A stretch of 64,000 nucleotides of DNA from Amia ocellicauda (Eukaryota; Chordata; Actinopteri; Amiiformes; Amiidae), in the NCBI RefSeq assembly GCF_036373705.1, contig NC_089867.1, positions 11,309,001 through 11,373,000 of the forward strand, in the 5' to 3' direction. Position numbers and translations under genes: made by a program. This document shows, in pieces, positions 12,901-24,700 of the stretch. The notes under the pieces are model-generated. The model was not told the origin of the DNA. It searched no databases and saw only the letters and a list, made by a program, of their open reading frames with translations. Every line of letters begins with the position of its first letter. The stretch's first letter is position 1.

Positions 12901-15069
12901 ATGCACAGGGTCCTGAGGTCCAAACTGTGCCGGTTATTGAACACCTTGTACAGGGTGTTACTGATCTCTGTGCCCAGGTCCTCCCCTCCTCGCCCCTCAA
13001 ACTGCGGGGTTGCGTTTGCTGAGCTAAGGATCAAAATAGTAATAATAATAATAATTTGTAGTAGTAAAATTGTTATTAATAATTTAAAAAGAAAATAAAC
13101 AAAACACAAAATGTATTAAATAAAAAATCTAGAGACCTCTTTTATTTGTACATATACACTCATTGTTGCAATCAAACTGAAGGGAGTTATCTCCCTTATT
13201 AAAGCCAACACTAAAATATGTGTTACAATTCCCAAATGGAAGATATATTTAAACAACCAGCTGCAAAAGATCACATTTTTGCCATTAAATATGCAATACA
13301 CTGGCTTCAGAGATGTGGATTTTAATTTAAACCTCTTGTACCTCAAAACCAGTCTTACATAAGTTTGGTTTCCAGTTCAGCAAGAGGTTAAAGAACTGTT
13401 AAAATATTCAAATTGGGAAAATGTGTCTGCCTGAAAAACACACACAAAAAAAAAATCTGGGGCAACTCCCGCTGTAAGATTTCAAGAAATCAAAACACAT
13501 ATATTTTGAAAACTGTATCACCACCTAGTGGATACCTGTGTGGAGTTTACTCAAGATGGGTTTGCAGGCTAATCTGTAAAACCACTATATTGGAGAAATA
13601 TGATTAACCAAAAATCAAAACAGAAGATCTCATTGGAAACATGCCATCAACTATTTATTCACATTTAAATTCTACATGCAGTACTAATAGGTGCATGATT
13701 AAACCTTAAACTCACCATGCACAATGCCATGTGTTTATCTGGTAAAAGCAAAATGTAAAACCACATGTAAGCTGGCATTTAATTGTACCACCACATTCAT
13801 GTCTGCAGCCCTGCTTGGGGGGTACTTACTAATGCTCTTCAGTTACAATTTGATTACAATACAAATATGTAATTGATAACACGAAAGATTAAATGCAACA
13901 TTTAAGTAAAAGTTACACAACAGTTATTTTACCATTCATGTTCCGTCAAAAGCAGATGAAAAGTCAACCGATGAGCCATTCTGTGGTCAATCATTTGAAT
14001 CAAACACGCAGCAGCAGCACTTGACTGACCAAGGCAATACGATGATTGGAGCTGTACTCACCAGTCAACAAAAAACTCCAGAAAACCTTCATCAGGAACC
14101 ATGGGCTTGGGTTTGCCAATTTCAGCTTTCACTCCCACGAGAATGTCTGTGTGCCCCTGGAGAAAATACAACAAACCGGTCCTGAGAAGCCATTGCACTT
14201 CCATTGACCGACATCATACGGATATTTTGTCATCTACAAACTTTTTCTTCAGCTGCTCAGTTTTCCCAGCTTCCCTTTCTGTTGTATAAGAGTAACACTT
14301 AACACTGTTTGCCAAAGTGAAATGCATCCAGCTCTTTAATTATGGGATTTTGCAGGGTCTTCCATCTTATGATTGTTAGTTTCAAAGAAATTACCTGTGA
14401 ATTTAAAGTAGGGTTTTCCACAATACAAAAGTAGCCTACAGTTCATTTTATATCATGAAAGCATAAAAAAAACCTGTAAATGTTTAATGACATCAAGTCT
14501 TCAACGTCATACATCAGACGTGTTTTAATTGCATGCACTGGAGTGGACCAAACCATGAATGATCCTGCTTTTATAACTGGTCTGAAGCTGAAAGTTTAAT
14601 TCTGCACATGTAAATGATAATAAACTGTATTCGTCACACACTTACCAGTTTAACTCTCGCTGACCCGTCTGTGTTTGAAACGACATCAGTTTCAATCTCC
14701 ATGTGTCTGTAATCTTCACACCCCCGTCCATCTACGCGTAGATCATCCTATACAAGCAATACATTAAACACACAGTAAAGTAGACACAATTTAACATATT
14801 ACAAAATCCACATTAGCATTCAAGCACCCGCTTCCAACAGATTAAGACATGCAGAAATCCACTTGCATTGAGATCAGGGATAGGGAATGTATATTTACTA
14901 CCTGTCGACATTTATTTCAAAGCATCCTTGCTGTTATTTCTTAGTGTACTAAGGCACACCCGCCCCCAGATCCCACCAAGGCCAGATACGTTTCTCGATA
15001 CGCTCAACTTACCCGCACACCGTGCAAGATGTACACTTTCTCTGCTTCGCTCACTTCCACAGTAGCCAT
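9901..15069 (-). CDS. EXOSC7: Exosome complex component RRP42
   Basis: Subunit of the six-member RNase PH-like ring of the RNA exosome (nucleus, nucleolus, cytoplasm). It is structural and catalytically inactive in animals, threading RNA to the DIS3/EXOSC10 nucleases. Eight exons join in phase: 15069-15013, 14747-14646, 14156-14062, 13023-12858, 12240-12170, 11017-10894, 10617-10462 and 10005-9901 (TGA). They give 291 aa, equal to the human length. Recognisable segments in order are MATVEVSEAEKVYILHGVR, the RVDGRGCEDYR motif of the family, GHTDILVGVKAE, FEGRGGEDLGTEI, CISPKEHCWVLYVDVL, LSDDPYDC, VVDATLQEKAC, SLDPESIFEM and the C-terminal KVGFLG. The ATG is chosen by match to the family N-terminus. 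Its start lies 14 bp inside the left arm of a palindromic repeat, and the gene is head to head with ZDHHC3. Confidence 0.96.
11469..11843 (-). other. Unassigned open frame in EXOSC7 intron 5
   Basis: A 124-codon open frame on the minus strand lies between EXOSC7 exons 5 and 6. Its first two thirds have mixed, protein-like composition and its end is phenylalanine-rich low-complexity sequence. It matches no domain I recognise and has no splice or promoter evidence. It may be chance or a repeat relic, and is listed only so that it is not lost. Confidence 0.15.
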
Positions 15070-15600
15070 GATTTCAGACACTAACACATGGCTCCCGTTC
15101 CTGTGGAGCAGATTTGCACAGCTCTGCGCACATCTGCCGAGTCTCACCGATCCCATTGGCGGAGCCGCGCAGAACTGCGGGAATCTGCGCCACAAGAACG
15201 CGACCCATGTGTTCGCTTGCGTCTACGTCATCAAGAAGCGACCCACACACGGCTTGCTGACAATTGAGTGATTGCGCAAAGCTGCGCCTAGTCCAAACCG
15301 TGTTTTTGCTGTAACAACACGCATTCAGGTGGGCTTTGAGAGATATATCTGTTGTTACCCAATATAATTCCCTATTGAAAAACAGTGTACCTATTACTGT
15401 AGGGGTGTTAATAATTCATGTCCGCTCCTTACGACTTTTTCAAACAAATCTGGAGAAAGTGGTGCATCAATTAGATCTACCTTTGCGCAATATATGGGAT
15501 ATGTGCGTGTATCAATGATACACAGGTTTAGCAATACTGTAGCGTTTTATTTAATACTAAACAAGTTTGGTTTGCACTTGGCTTGAGGACGCAGGAAGTC
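15070..15600. promoter_or_regulatory. Likely bidirectional EXOSC7/ZDHHC3 promoter
   Basis: The two genes start in opposite directions from here, as they do in human. The interval is CpG-rich compared with flanking DNA, has no obvious TATA box, and has an inverted CCAAT (CCCATTGGCGGA near 15154) that lies in the centre of a palindromic repeat. No transcription start can be fixed from sequence. Assignment rests on head-to-head layout, CpG content and the downstream ZDHHC3 splice donor at 15959. Confidence 0.6.
15083..15213. mobile_element. Palindromic MITE-like repeat, copy 1 (EXOSC7 5' flank)
   Basis: Two arms of about 46 bp (15083-15129 and 15168-15213) are imperfect reverse complements. They start AACACATGG at the outside and include GCAGATT and CTCTGCGC, with roughly one mismatch in six. 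The 38-bp centre holds GATCCCATTGGCGGAGC. A related copy lies at about 16690-16795. The repeat begins 14 bp upstream of the EXOSC7 ATG, so it forms its 5' UTR or core promoter. Size, palindromy and two local copies fit a MITE; the family is unknown. Confidence 0.6.
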
Positions 15601-15958
15601 TTGCCTCTTGTTGCGGAGAAGACTTCCTGGTTGGTTTGTTTCGGTATCGCGCTTTCCCAGATACCGGGGCAGCCGACAGTGCTGGTGACTCTCCGGAGGC
15701 GACACACGGACAAGGCGCCTACATCGAGGTGTTAACAAGCTGCAGGTTGAACAGTTGTGTATGTCCACCTCACCGTCACACAATCGTAGTTGTAGCTGAC
15801 CTGCCGGCAGAGAGGCGTGCGGTTTCCGCAGAGGTGTGGTGGCGGCTGGGCTCGGCGTGTGTTTGCGTGACTGACTGTACGCACGCCACGCACAGCGGCT
15901 TCACAATACAGCAGGATCCCGGGGCAGTGGCTTACGGACTTCTGCCATCCAGGATAAG
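15600..15958 (+). other. ZDHHC3: Probable ZDHHC3 5' untranslated exon
   Basis: A CpG-rich block ends at a strong splice donor (AAG|GTGAGT, donor at 15959). The first coding exon of ZDHHC3 at 21.8 kb is preceded by a good acceptor (pyrimidine tract then CAG at 21790-21792). That implies an upstream non-coding exon, and this is the only CpG-rich candidate. The start of the exon is unknown; 15600 is a placeholder. An open frame across it (from 15567) would not join in the ZDHHC3 frame, so it is not an N-terminal extension. Confidence 0.5.
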
Positions 15959-18900
15959 GTGAGTGGCCGTCTAGGTATTGAAATTGATTACAAGAGGTCG
16001 TGCTTCGTTGATACGCAGGGGTCGGGTTTGAAATGTGCTGATCAGATGACAGGGCTTTCATGTTGTTATGCCATTGGATCCACCGCGGAATCCGGATGTT
16101 TGCAACATTTTTTTTTTCCCCTCCCCGGTTTCATTTGTCTTTTTTTTTTTTTGGGAACATGCAGGAAGACGTATATGAGTGCACGTCCAAATGTGTCATG
16201 CAATTGAAAGGTGAGGTGTGTTATGTATGATGGCATCTTCGTTATATTTCATTCAAACCTTCACGCAAGTAAGCGCTTCTGGAGGAGTGTGCGGTGACTG
16301 CACAACTTGACATGCGATCATAGAGACATAAGGCAGAGTAAGACACCAATTTAATGGTATCGAGTCGATTTATCATTAGTCTTTATCATGCACCATGCTG
16401 TTGAGAGTAATTTTGTAGTAGGGCTTGGTATGAAGAGTTAAAAGTTACACTGGAAGGTAACATTAAGTAACCGGCATGTTTCCAATATGCAGCAATGTAT
16501 CTGCAATACCAGCCTGCAACTAGCTACAGTTAACATGGTATTTACATATATTTGTATGCAAGCCGGGAATCCTGGTGGTGTCTTAAGATCTTGTTCGTAA
16601 TGATGCTTATGATTCTGTACTGTAATTTTTAATTGCTTTTACGACGACACATTTGCACCGTGTATGTGTTTTTCCTGTTAGGTTTTCCACGGTAGCGTTC
16701 TTGTAGCGCAGATTTCCGCAGTTCTGCGCAGACCTGCAGGATTCCACTGATCCCATTGGTGGAGCTGCGCAGAACCGTGCAGAGCTGCGAACGCGACAGT
16801 CCTTCCCTTGTTATCCAGATAGTCGCAGCAAAATGGTCCCGTTTTGCAGCCAGGCGCTATAAACTAGATAGTCCGTAATGGTTTGTTCTGGGTTCTTGAG
16901 TATGCGTGAGAGCATTACAGATGACAACGGCCCCCAGCAACTGAATTGGCTCTGCATGCCAGAAAAAGAAAAGAAAGGTTTTTAAAATAATATCCCATGT
17001 GACGTGTCCATGTTTGTAGTATTGGATTATGTTTGTACCTAACACAAGTACATGCGTGTAAAGCGATTGCTCGGACAGACTTAAACTGATCTGCTGTTTC
17101 CTTTCATTGCTAAGCCAGTTAAACAAAGCCTTCAAGACAGTGAGAGGTTGCACAGTAACACACGGGCTTCATAGGGGAGGGAATTCATCCCGTTTTTTAG
17201 GCCTTACCTCTGACATCACAATCCCAAACATAATGGCTCTAAATTGTATGGAAGTGTTATTTTTAGTAGGAGTGCAATTTTTTAATGCATGTCTTCTTGC
17301 CAGATAGATCAGTTTGGAGGCCCTGGTCTGGTAAAAGGATGTTATACTGAACAAACAAGTGGAATATAACGAATTAATGAAATAATCAATAAACATGTTA
17401 ATACATAGTAGTAGTATTCTTTACTTGTGGAAATTGCAAGGTCAAATTGACATTGCACATCAGAAATGCAGAATATTGTCCTTTAATTCATTGCTCCGTT
17501 ACAAATTTCCTTTGCTCATTTTAATTTAATCAATTTCAAGGTCTGTGTTTTTGTATTCTGTATGCACATTGTACAGATTATAGTAAATGGTATAAGTATG
17601 TGATGTATACTTACTGTTTCATTCAGGGTGTGCCTCCATTAACTTAATATCACTGTGACATGAACAATCCTGACACAGTGAGCAAAACAATCTACTTCAG
17701 AATACTGTGCCTAAAAAGAGAGGAAGAGGAGAGAGCACTACATTTGTGATTTATATACTACTGAAAGGTGATTTAGATCAATCTGCAGTTCAGTGGGTGA
17801 AATGCCCTTTTAGTAACGGTGGCAATGGACGTCTTTAACCAGATCTTCTGAGCCAAATTAGACCCAAGATTAAGACACAGTTATACATGTTGTAGAGTCT
17901 CTTAATCAACTTCTAAGGAGGACAGCCTTAGTGAGTGTACTGTCTGCCACTTAATCACTTTTGGACAATGTGTAACACTTGTATGCTTTGTAAGTGCTAC
18001 AATATCCCAGCAACAGGGAAGCTGATATTGAATTCTGTGGCAGCCATTATCATTAACAGCAGTGATCGCAAGTTCAAGTGGTGATAGAAGTCTACCTAGT
18101 TAAGTATAATAATTAGTAGTAAACGACTGCAGTCCAATAGTCCGTACTATAATGGGGAAATAGTCTATATCCCAGCCCACTCCTTAGTGAAAGGATTTGT
18201 GTAAGTTCTTGCTTATCTTGTGTTAACATATTGCAAGCTCCAAGACCTATGCATTGTGTTTCTCACTGAATTAAAGACAACAGTAGATATGGGGTAATTG
18301 TGACTGATCATTGAGTTTGACAGCATTTCATGTGGACAGACACATGGTAGTAAAATTGAGCTCAATGTTGTGTTAAACAATAGACCTACTTATTGTGATC
18401 AATATATATATTTTTAAATCATTATTCTTGCCAAGTGGAAGGGTAGATACTCTAGTTAATGAATTGATTTAGATATCTGTACAGTTGTAGAGGAAAGTGG
18501 CCTCCTGAGTCCTGAAGTGTTTGATTCACTTGATCACTACCACTCACGTGGATGAATAGACCTCTGTTTTTTGTAAGCACTGCATATACTGTTTATTGTA
18601 CTTAATTAGAAAATTACCTTATTATACATGCAGGGTATAAAATATGTGATGGCTGCAACTATGTTTGTTTTTCTGCTTCATCTGATAAAACCTGATATTG
18701 TACTTCTGTGCAATGGAAGTCTCCGTTCCATACTTTGTGGATTTAATTGTATTTTTTATGAAGAAACATATTTGCCCACTTTTATAGGGGCAGATTGATT
18801 ATTCTTAGCAGTACAATGTACTTTTTTTATATAGTCTTTTAGCTATATTACTTTTATCAGCATGATTTTTTTTAAAATCACAATAAAACTAAGAGGGATT

Positions 18901-21792
18901 CACTTTTACAGCTGAAAAAACATCTTAAAAGGTTAATGGACAATAGCAGTATAGGAAAATACTCTACCCTTACTGGTCCAAAAGATCTCTAGCTCATGTT
19001 TGCTCACACATTTGTGTAAATGAATCTCTCCTTTGTTGCATGCGACAAGAGCGTGGTGGTTTACAGAAACTTGACCTGCATCTTTTACAAATGCGTATAA
19101 GAAATATCAGAGGTGTACTTATTCATTGTAGTTCTGTAAGCCTGTCTCCTGGATATTATCTAAGGATATATTTCCAGTCTCTATATTAAGAATATAAGTG
19201 TATTTACAAAAAGCAAAAAGCAAATGATACATAAACATGTTCTGACTATGCCAGCAATTATTGATAATGGGTGTCTAATATTAAACCCATTATCTCAGAA
19301 ATGTACACCAGTCCACTTCTTTGTTGAATTTACTGACAGGCTTTTGACCTTGATTATTTATTTTCTTCCACTTTTCTGCTGTTTGAGAAACTGACGCTCC
19401 CTGGACCACAACAAACCGTTCATTAAAAAGCCAGCAGCATGAGTAATGTAAAGTGGCAATAAAAGTATTGCTGTATTTTGTTGTTCAGTCAATTTGATCT
19501 TGAATTAGCCAGATGACAACAATCGAGTGTCTGTCTGGAATATTAAATGCAGATGGTAATCTCTGGCTGCTGTGAAAGTGATAGCCTGCTCCCTGGATGG
19601 CACTGTTCCCTTGTCACTCCAGAGCTCTAATCCCATCAGCCACTGGGAAGTATTGTGAGCTTAGTGGGATGGTCCTCTGCTGTGAGAGAGGCCTCCAGGC
19701 TGGCATAGAGAACGAGTGAGGGCAGTCTCTGACTGTCCTGTTTTGAATGGAAGCAGGATCTTTAAATCATCCGCTGGCCTTCTAAGGGTCTTGACTGCTT
19801 AGGCTAATTTAAGTTTTACCTGTATTCACTTATTTTATTTCTAAAACTTTAAAATCTTTAATAATAATAAAAAAATATATCCAGATGAAGGTAGGAATGG
19901 CCTTATTTTTACATTTAGGTTGTTTTATATTATTATTTTGATTAATTTATCTATATTATGAACACAAAATCAAGTTTATTTAATTAGTGTAGCATTTTGT
20001 TTCAGGCTAGGATTAGGGTTAGAGTCTCCAGTAAATGTTCAGGTGTTTGACTGATTAACTGCTATCCCTGTATGCCATTAAAGAAAATGGATGATATAAT
20101 TTAAACATTTTCCATGCATGTTGTGTGTCCCACCCAGAATAGCTTTTCCTCCGTTTGGCACAAACCTGAATCATACTAGCATCTCACTTTCATACCGTCT
20201 ATTACCTTACTTCACATGAGGTAAGTGGCAGCAATTGACTGTCTTGTTAATTAAAATGAAGAAAATTGGTCTGTCATATTGGACACTCATGGGATACCAC
20301 TTTTTTTCCATCACCGATTCCAATCAAAAATTCTATGAACTAAAAACGAGGTCTATTCCTCCTACATCTGAGGTGATCACTCAGAGGAAATAGTCAGTGT
20401 TGAAATATTAACACCTTTAATATGTATCTACAGCACTACCCGAATAAATTAAAGACAGTAGGTGTTTTACTGGACATGACTGAATATCCATTACATTGGG
20501 CTTCCAGTATTTTACAAACTAAATTAAGAGCTTTGGGAAAAACAATTAAAAAAAAAGCTCCACTTATTAATGTTGCCAGCCTGGATTTTTTTCTCCACCA
20601 TGCCATTAAAGACCATGCAGTTTAATGGTCTATAGCAAGGAAATGCACCTCCCTCTCACTTCTTAAGGGTGAGGAATTGGGATTCTGAGCAGGCCAGCAA
20701 TGACACAGATCGATCACCAGGGCCACCTCCTTACTTAGACCCATGGAAGCTCTTATGGCTGAACAGTCATTTTCATTAACAGTCTTGGCACAGCCAGAGC
20801 TTTCCTTACAGGCTCTTGTCAGCTCGTCAACAGAGCACCCGCATTAACTTAAAAAATAGTTTTAATGTAGGCCATTGATGAAACCCAAGCTAGCCTCCAT
20901 TCATTATTCATTTGAAGTGTTCTTAGTGAATGAGAGGGTAGAGAAATTCTTCTACAGAGCCCGTCAAACAAATCGGGTCCTCAATTCTGAATGCACTGGG
21001 GTTGTGAATCTATTTGTCTCTGTGAATTCAAATTATATTTTTAGTTTTAAATATTGCTTCAAGGTGTTAATTTCCTAATTACTTAATTGGTTATTACACG
21101 GTTAGTTTGAAGACTGTAACACTTCTCTTCTGGACCCAAAATGATCTCTGGATAGTGTATCTTGAGTCCACAACATATTTTAAGCTATCAATTGTGTGGA
21201 AAATTACATGTATACATTGTAAATACTGAGGAAATAATGAAGTTATTTTATTCCAGCCAGGACAAAAAAAATAAAAAACAGTAGACACTGAAGACACTGA
21301 CTCTGACACCCCTGCTCTATATATGACAGCACTTGAGAAGATAGTCAATAATGTAAGTTGAATGGAACTGGAAATGCATTCTCCTTCCCTGTTTGTCCTC
21401 TGTAGCCTCCTGCACAGTGGGATTATTATCTATTTTATTTTACAAAATGAGGGGATGCTTCCTGGGAGACTTGAGCATTCTGGGAGACTTTTGTGATTTT
21501 CTGTTTCCATCTTCCCTGCACCTTGTGATCTAGACAGCGATTTTCACAAGGAGCAAAATGAGACTTTGGTGGCAAAGTGATTTTGCAAACCCTGATTTAA
21601 GGTATGGGATCCCTTCACCTGTATTCGAGAAGGTGCAGAAAGTGGATGCTTCATACATTGTTTATATATAATCTATAAAAACAACTTTGCAATGAAATGA
21701 AATGGGGACTTTTCTTTTTCTGTCTTTCTTGTTGCCCATTTTTCAAAATCGGGCCATTTCCGCAACTTTTCGGTGCATTTCCCCCCCCCCAG
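15959..21792 (+). other. ZDHHC3: ZDHHC3 intron 1
   Basis: This 5.8-kb intron has no gene that I can support. It contains the second palindromic MITE-like copy (about 16690-16795). A more GC-balanced block at about 19500-19760 has no open frame or repeat partner and could be conserved non-coding DNA, which cannot be judged without alignment. Confidence 0.5.
16690..16795. mobile_element. Palindromic MITE-like repeat, copy 2 (ZDHHC3 intron 1)
   Basis: It shares the order of elements of the copy at 15083-15213: GCGTTCTTGTAGCGCAGATT, GCAGTTCTGCGCA, GATCCCATTGGTGGAGC and GCGCAGAAC. It is in the same orientation and somewhat diverged. The right arm is shortened: the segment that should repeat the AGATT/TTGTGG part is missing before AACGCGAC. 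Two copies 1.6 kb apart support a dispersed repeat rather than a chance palindrome. Confidence 0.55.
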
Positions 21793-24700
21793 CTGTGGCG
21801 ATGGAGCACGACTCTTAGGATGCGGAGCCCGGCGCACCGCTGCAGGGACATCGAGAGGCAAGCCGGCTACCTGCAGCCCGAGCACTGCGCGCCTCCCCCG
21901 CCTCGTCCCCGCTCCGGCACCATGTGGTTTATCCGGGACGGCTGCGGCATCGTGTGCGGGGTCATCACCTGGATGCTGGTGTTCTATGCCGAGTTCGTGG
22001 TGCTCTTCGTGATGCTGCTTCCCTCCAAGAGCATAGCCTACAGCCTGGTGAACGGAGCGCTCTTCAACAGCCTGGCCTTCCTCGCCCTCGCCTCTCACTT
22101 CAGGGCTATGCTGACCGACCCCGTAAGAGCCAGATAAATTCATCGTAATTGTAACATTATGTTTAAAATAGTTTTTTATGTATGGTTTTCATGAGACTTG
22201 TACCTCACTCTGCTCTTTGGTGTCTCTTAGGGAGCAGTGCCAAAGGGAAATGCCACCAAGGAGTTCATCGAGAGTCTTCAGCTAAAGCCTGGCCAGGTGG
22301 TGTACAAGTGTCCCAAGTGCTGCAGCATCAAGCCCGACCGAGCGCATCACTGCAGGTAGGGGCCGGCGACACGTGTGTGGAACTGCTATAAACTCAAATC
22401 AAACGGTTTTGCAGTCTGGTGTAAGTTAAAAAATAGTAGACTGTGTATTTTAGGAAATGTTTTCCAGGACTTGCCAAGTGGTACGACAATACAAACCTGA
22501 CACAGATATTTTTTTACTAACTTTGAAATGGATCTTGAAGGAACTTATACACTAAATTCCTCATTACTCATTTGGTTTTAGAACAGCAGGGTGGCAAATC
22601 CATCTGAAAAGGGTTTTGTAAATGCCTTCCCTTGCTATGTGTAATTTTCCAACCATTCCACTAATAGTTAGATGTTTCTTTTTTCGGTGGTTGATTAAGT
22701 GCTTCCTCCCCAGTACACCCAATATGCTGTATTATAGATGTATCATTAATGTACAATTCCAACTGTAAATTGTTCAGATTACTCTATATAGAGAACATAA
22801 AAAAAAAAACTGGAGTCTTGAGATGCCCTGGGAGGCTGTATTTCCATGGCAGAGTTCTGCAGCAGTTAGCCGGGCCCAGTCTCTTTGAATAATGTTGTCA
22901 TCTAGCTGATCCTAAATGCTCTGCCAGCAGTCTCGATCCGCAGTATGGACTTGGTTGCATTTCCCTTATTTGTCTCCAAGATCTGTAGCTAGTCTCTATG
23001 TAAAGTCTGTGCTTCTGGATTTACTGTATCACTGGATTATGAAATCTCCACATACTGAGGAGTGTATAAACACAAACCAAGCTCATCAGTTAAGGAAGAG
23101 TCAGAAATTGTCTAATGCTGACTGGGGACAAGATGTTTGGTTTCCTTGCATTGCAGGAAAGTAGAAAATAATCCAAGGATGTCATGATAAAATAATGCAT
23201 TTGCACAAAGGTTGCCATTAGATATGGAAACTGTCAGGTGCTTCACAGTAAACCTCTCAGCATTTCAAATTGAACAGGGGGTTATTGCAAATTTTGTATT
23301 TTTTCCCCGTCAATATTTAATATTTTTGTCCTCCTTCAGGCCTCAAATGTCTTATTTGCTCATGCCCCTGAGCTGAGCAATGAGTCTGCAGCTGCAATTC
23401 TCAATTTAATTGCCAGCTGCCATCCGATTGCACAAAAGAAGGAGGACAGAATGCTGTATCAGTTGCGTAGAGATCAGGTGGTTCCTGCAAAAGAGGCCTC
23501 TTCATGTGTCCCAGTAATTCGGCCACTCATTAATTACCAATTTGCACGAAAAGCTTGTGAAGGCCTGAGTGGTTGAAATTTCCCGTCATTTCTGAGGAGC
23601 AGGCCTTTGCTAGATTTCCCCCACTACTGCCAGAAATGCGTCTTTAAAATTGTATTTTTACTATAAGCTGGCATTTGACCTTTTTTCTCTTCCGCAGTGT
23701 CTGCAAGCGATGTATTCGGAAGATGGACCACCACTGCCCCTGGGTGAATAACTGTGTGGGGGAGAACAACCAGAAGTACTTTGTTCTGTTTACAGTGAGT
23801 ATCTCCTAGGCATCTTGGGAGCAACAAATACCACACTCTTCCACACCTGACACGGCTTGTTGTAATTAGTGAAATTACAATGATAGTACTGTCAAGCTGT
23901 TCATATTATTATGTAGATGCTTTCTGAAAGGAATTGAAATGCGATTGTGCTGTACTGCATGCGGTCTTGGGCACCAGAGCCCAGAGAATCCATTGGTTCA
24001 AACTTCTAACTGAGCTTGGATGCTTTAGTGATGTTTTAGTTCAAGTGACATCATCCCCACCTCTCCGAGGACCTGGGGCTAGACCATCTTCATTAGTGTC
24101 CTGGACCCTTGAGCATGGCTGGGTTTCATTGTGCAATGCTGTCCCTAAACAACCTTTTCTGATTTAATGTAGTATCACATAATGAATAAGTTAACAAATT
24201 AATAATTTAAAAAGTCTTGTTTTATATTGACATCTTTAAACAGCCTCCCTGGTGCAAAGTAGTCCTAAATAATAAAAGTGTAAATAATGAATGTACCAGA
24301 ATATCACTCTTCATGGCCACAATGCTTCTCTTTCATTTTAAGCTCCATGAAGACTCGGTAAAGTATAATGCATTGTGCTGATTGTCCTGAGGGCAGTGAG
24401 CACTTGCTGTTTATTGGAAAGAGTGTAGCGTATCTGGAATACACTACTGTATGAGGCAGTGCTCCTGTCGTGGTGAATGTGTTCTGGCCCTGTAGGGTTC
24501 TGTATCCGTGATGAACACCCGCGGCTCTGGATGGGCTCAAATTCATTACCTCGGTTCTGTGCATTTCTCTGTAGAGAAAAAAAAAGCTTGTAGTATTAAT
24601 TTAAGTATTCATTATTTCAATTTCTGTGTGGTGTTTGGGTCTTAAAGAAAATTGCATTTTGTTTTGCAGATGTATATAGCACTGATCTCGCTGCACGCCC

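Noticed and set aside
15567-15962. 131-codon plus-strand frame in the CpG-rich block
   Set aside because: It overlaps the probable ZDHHC3 5' UTR exon, ends just past the splice donor and would join out of the ZDHHC3 frame; GC-rich DNA gives long chance frames.
21697-21819. Upstream in-frame ATG for ZDHHC3
   Set aside because: It lies upstream of the splice acceptor at 21790-21792, and the residues do not match the family; ATG 21820 aligns with the known N-terminus.
21673-22143. 156-codon minus-strand frame
   Set aside because: Antisense shadow of ZDHHC3 coding exon 1, whose plus-strand frame matches the protein family.
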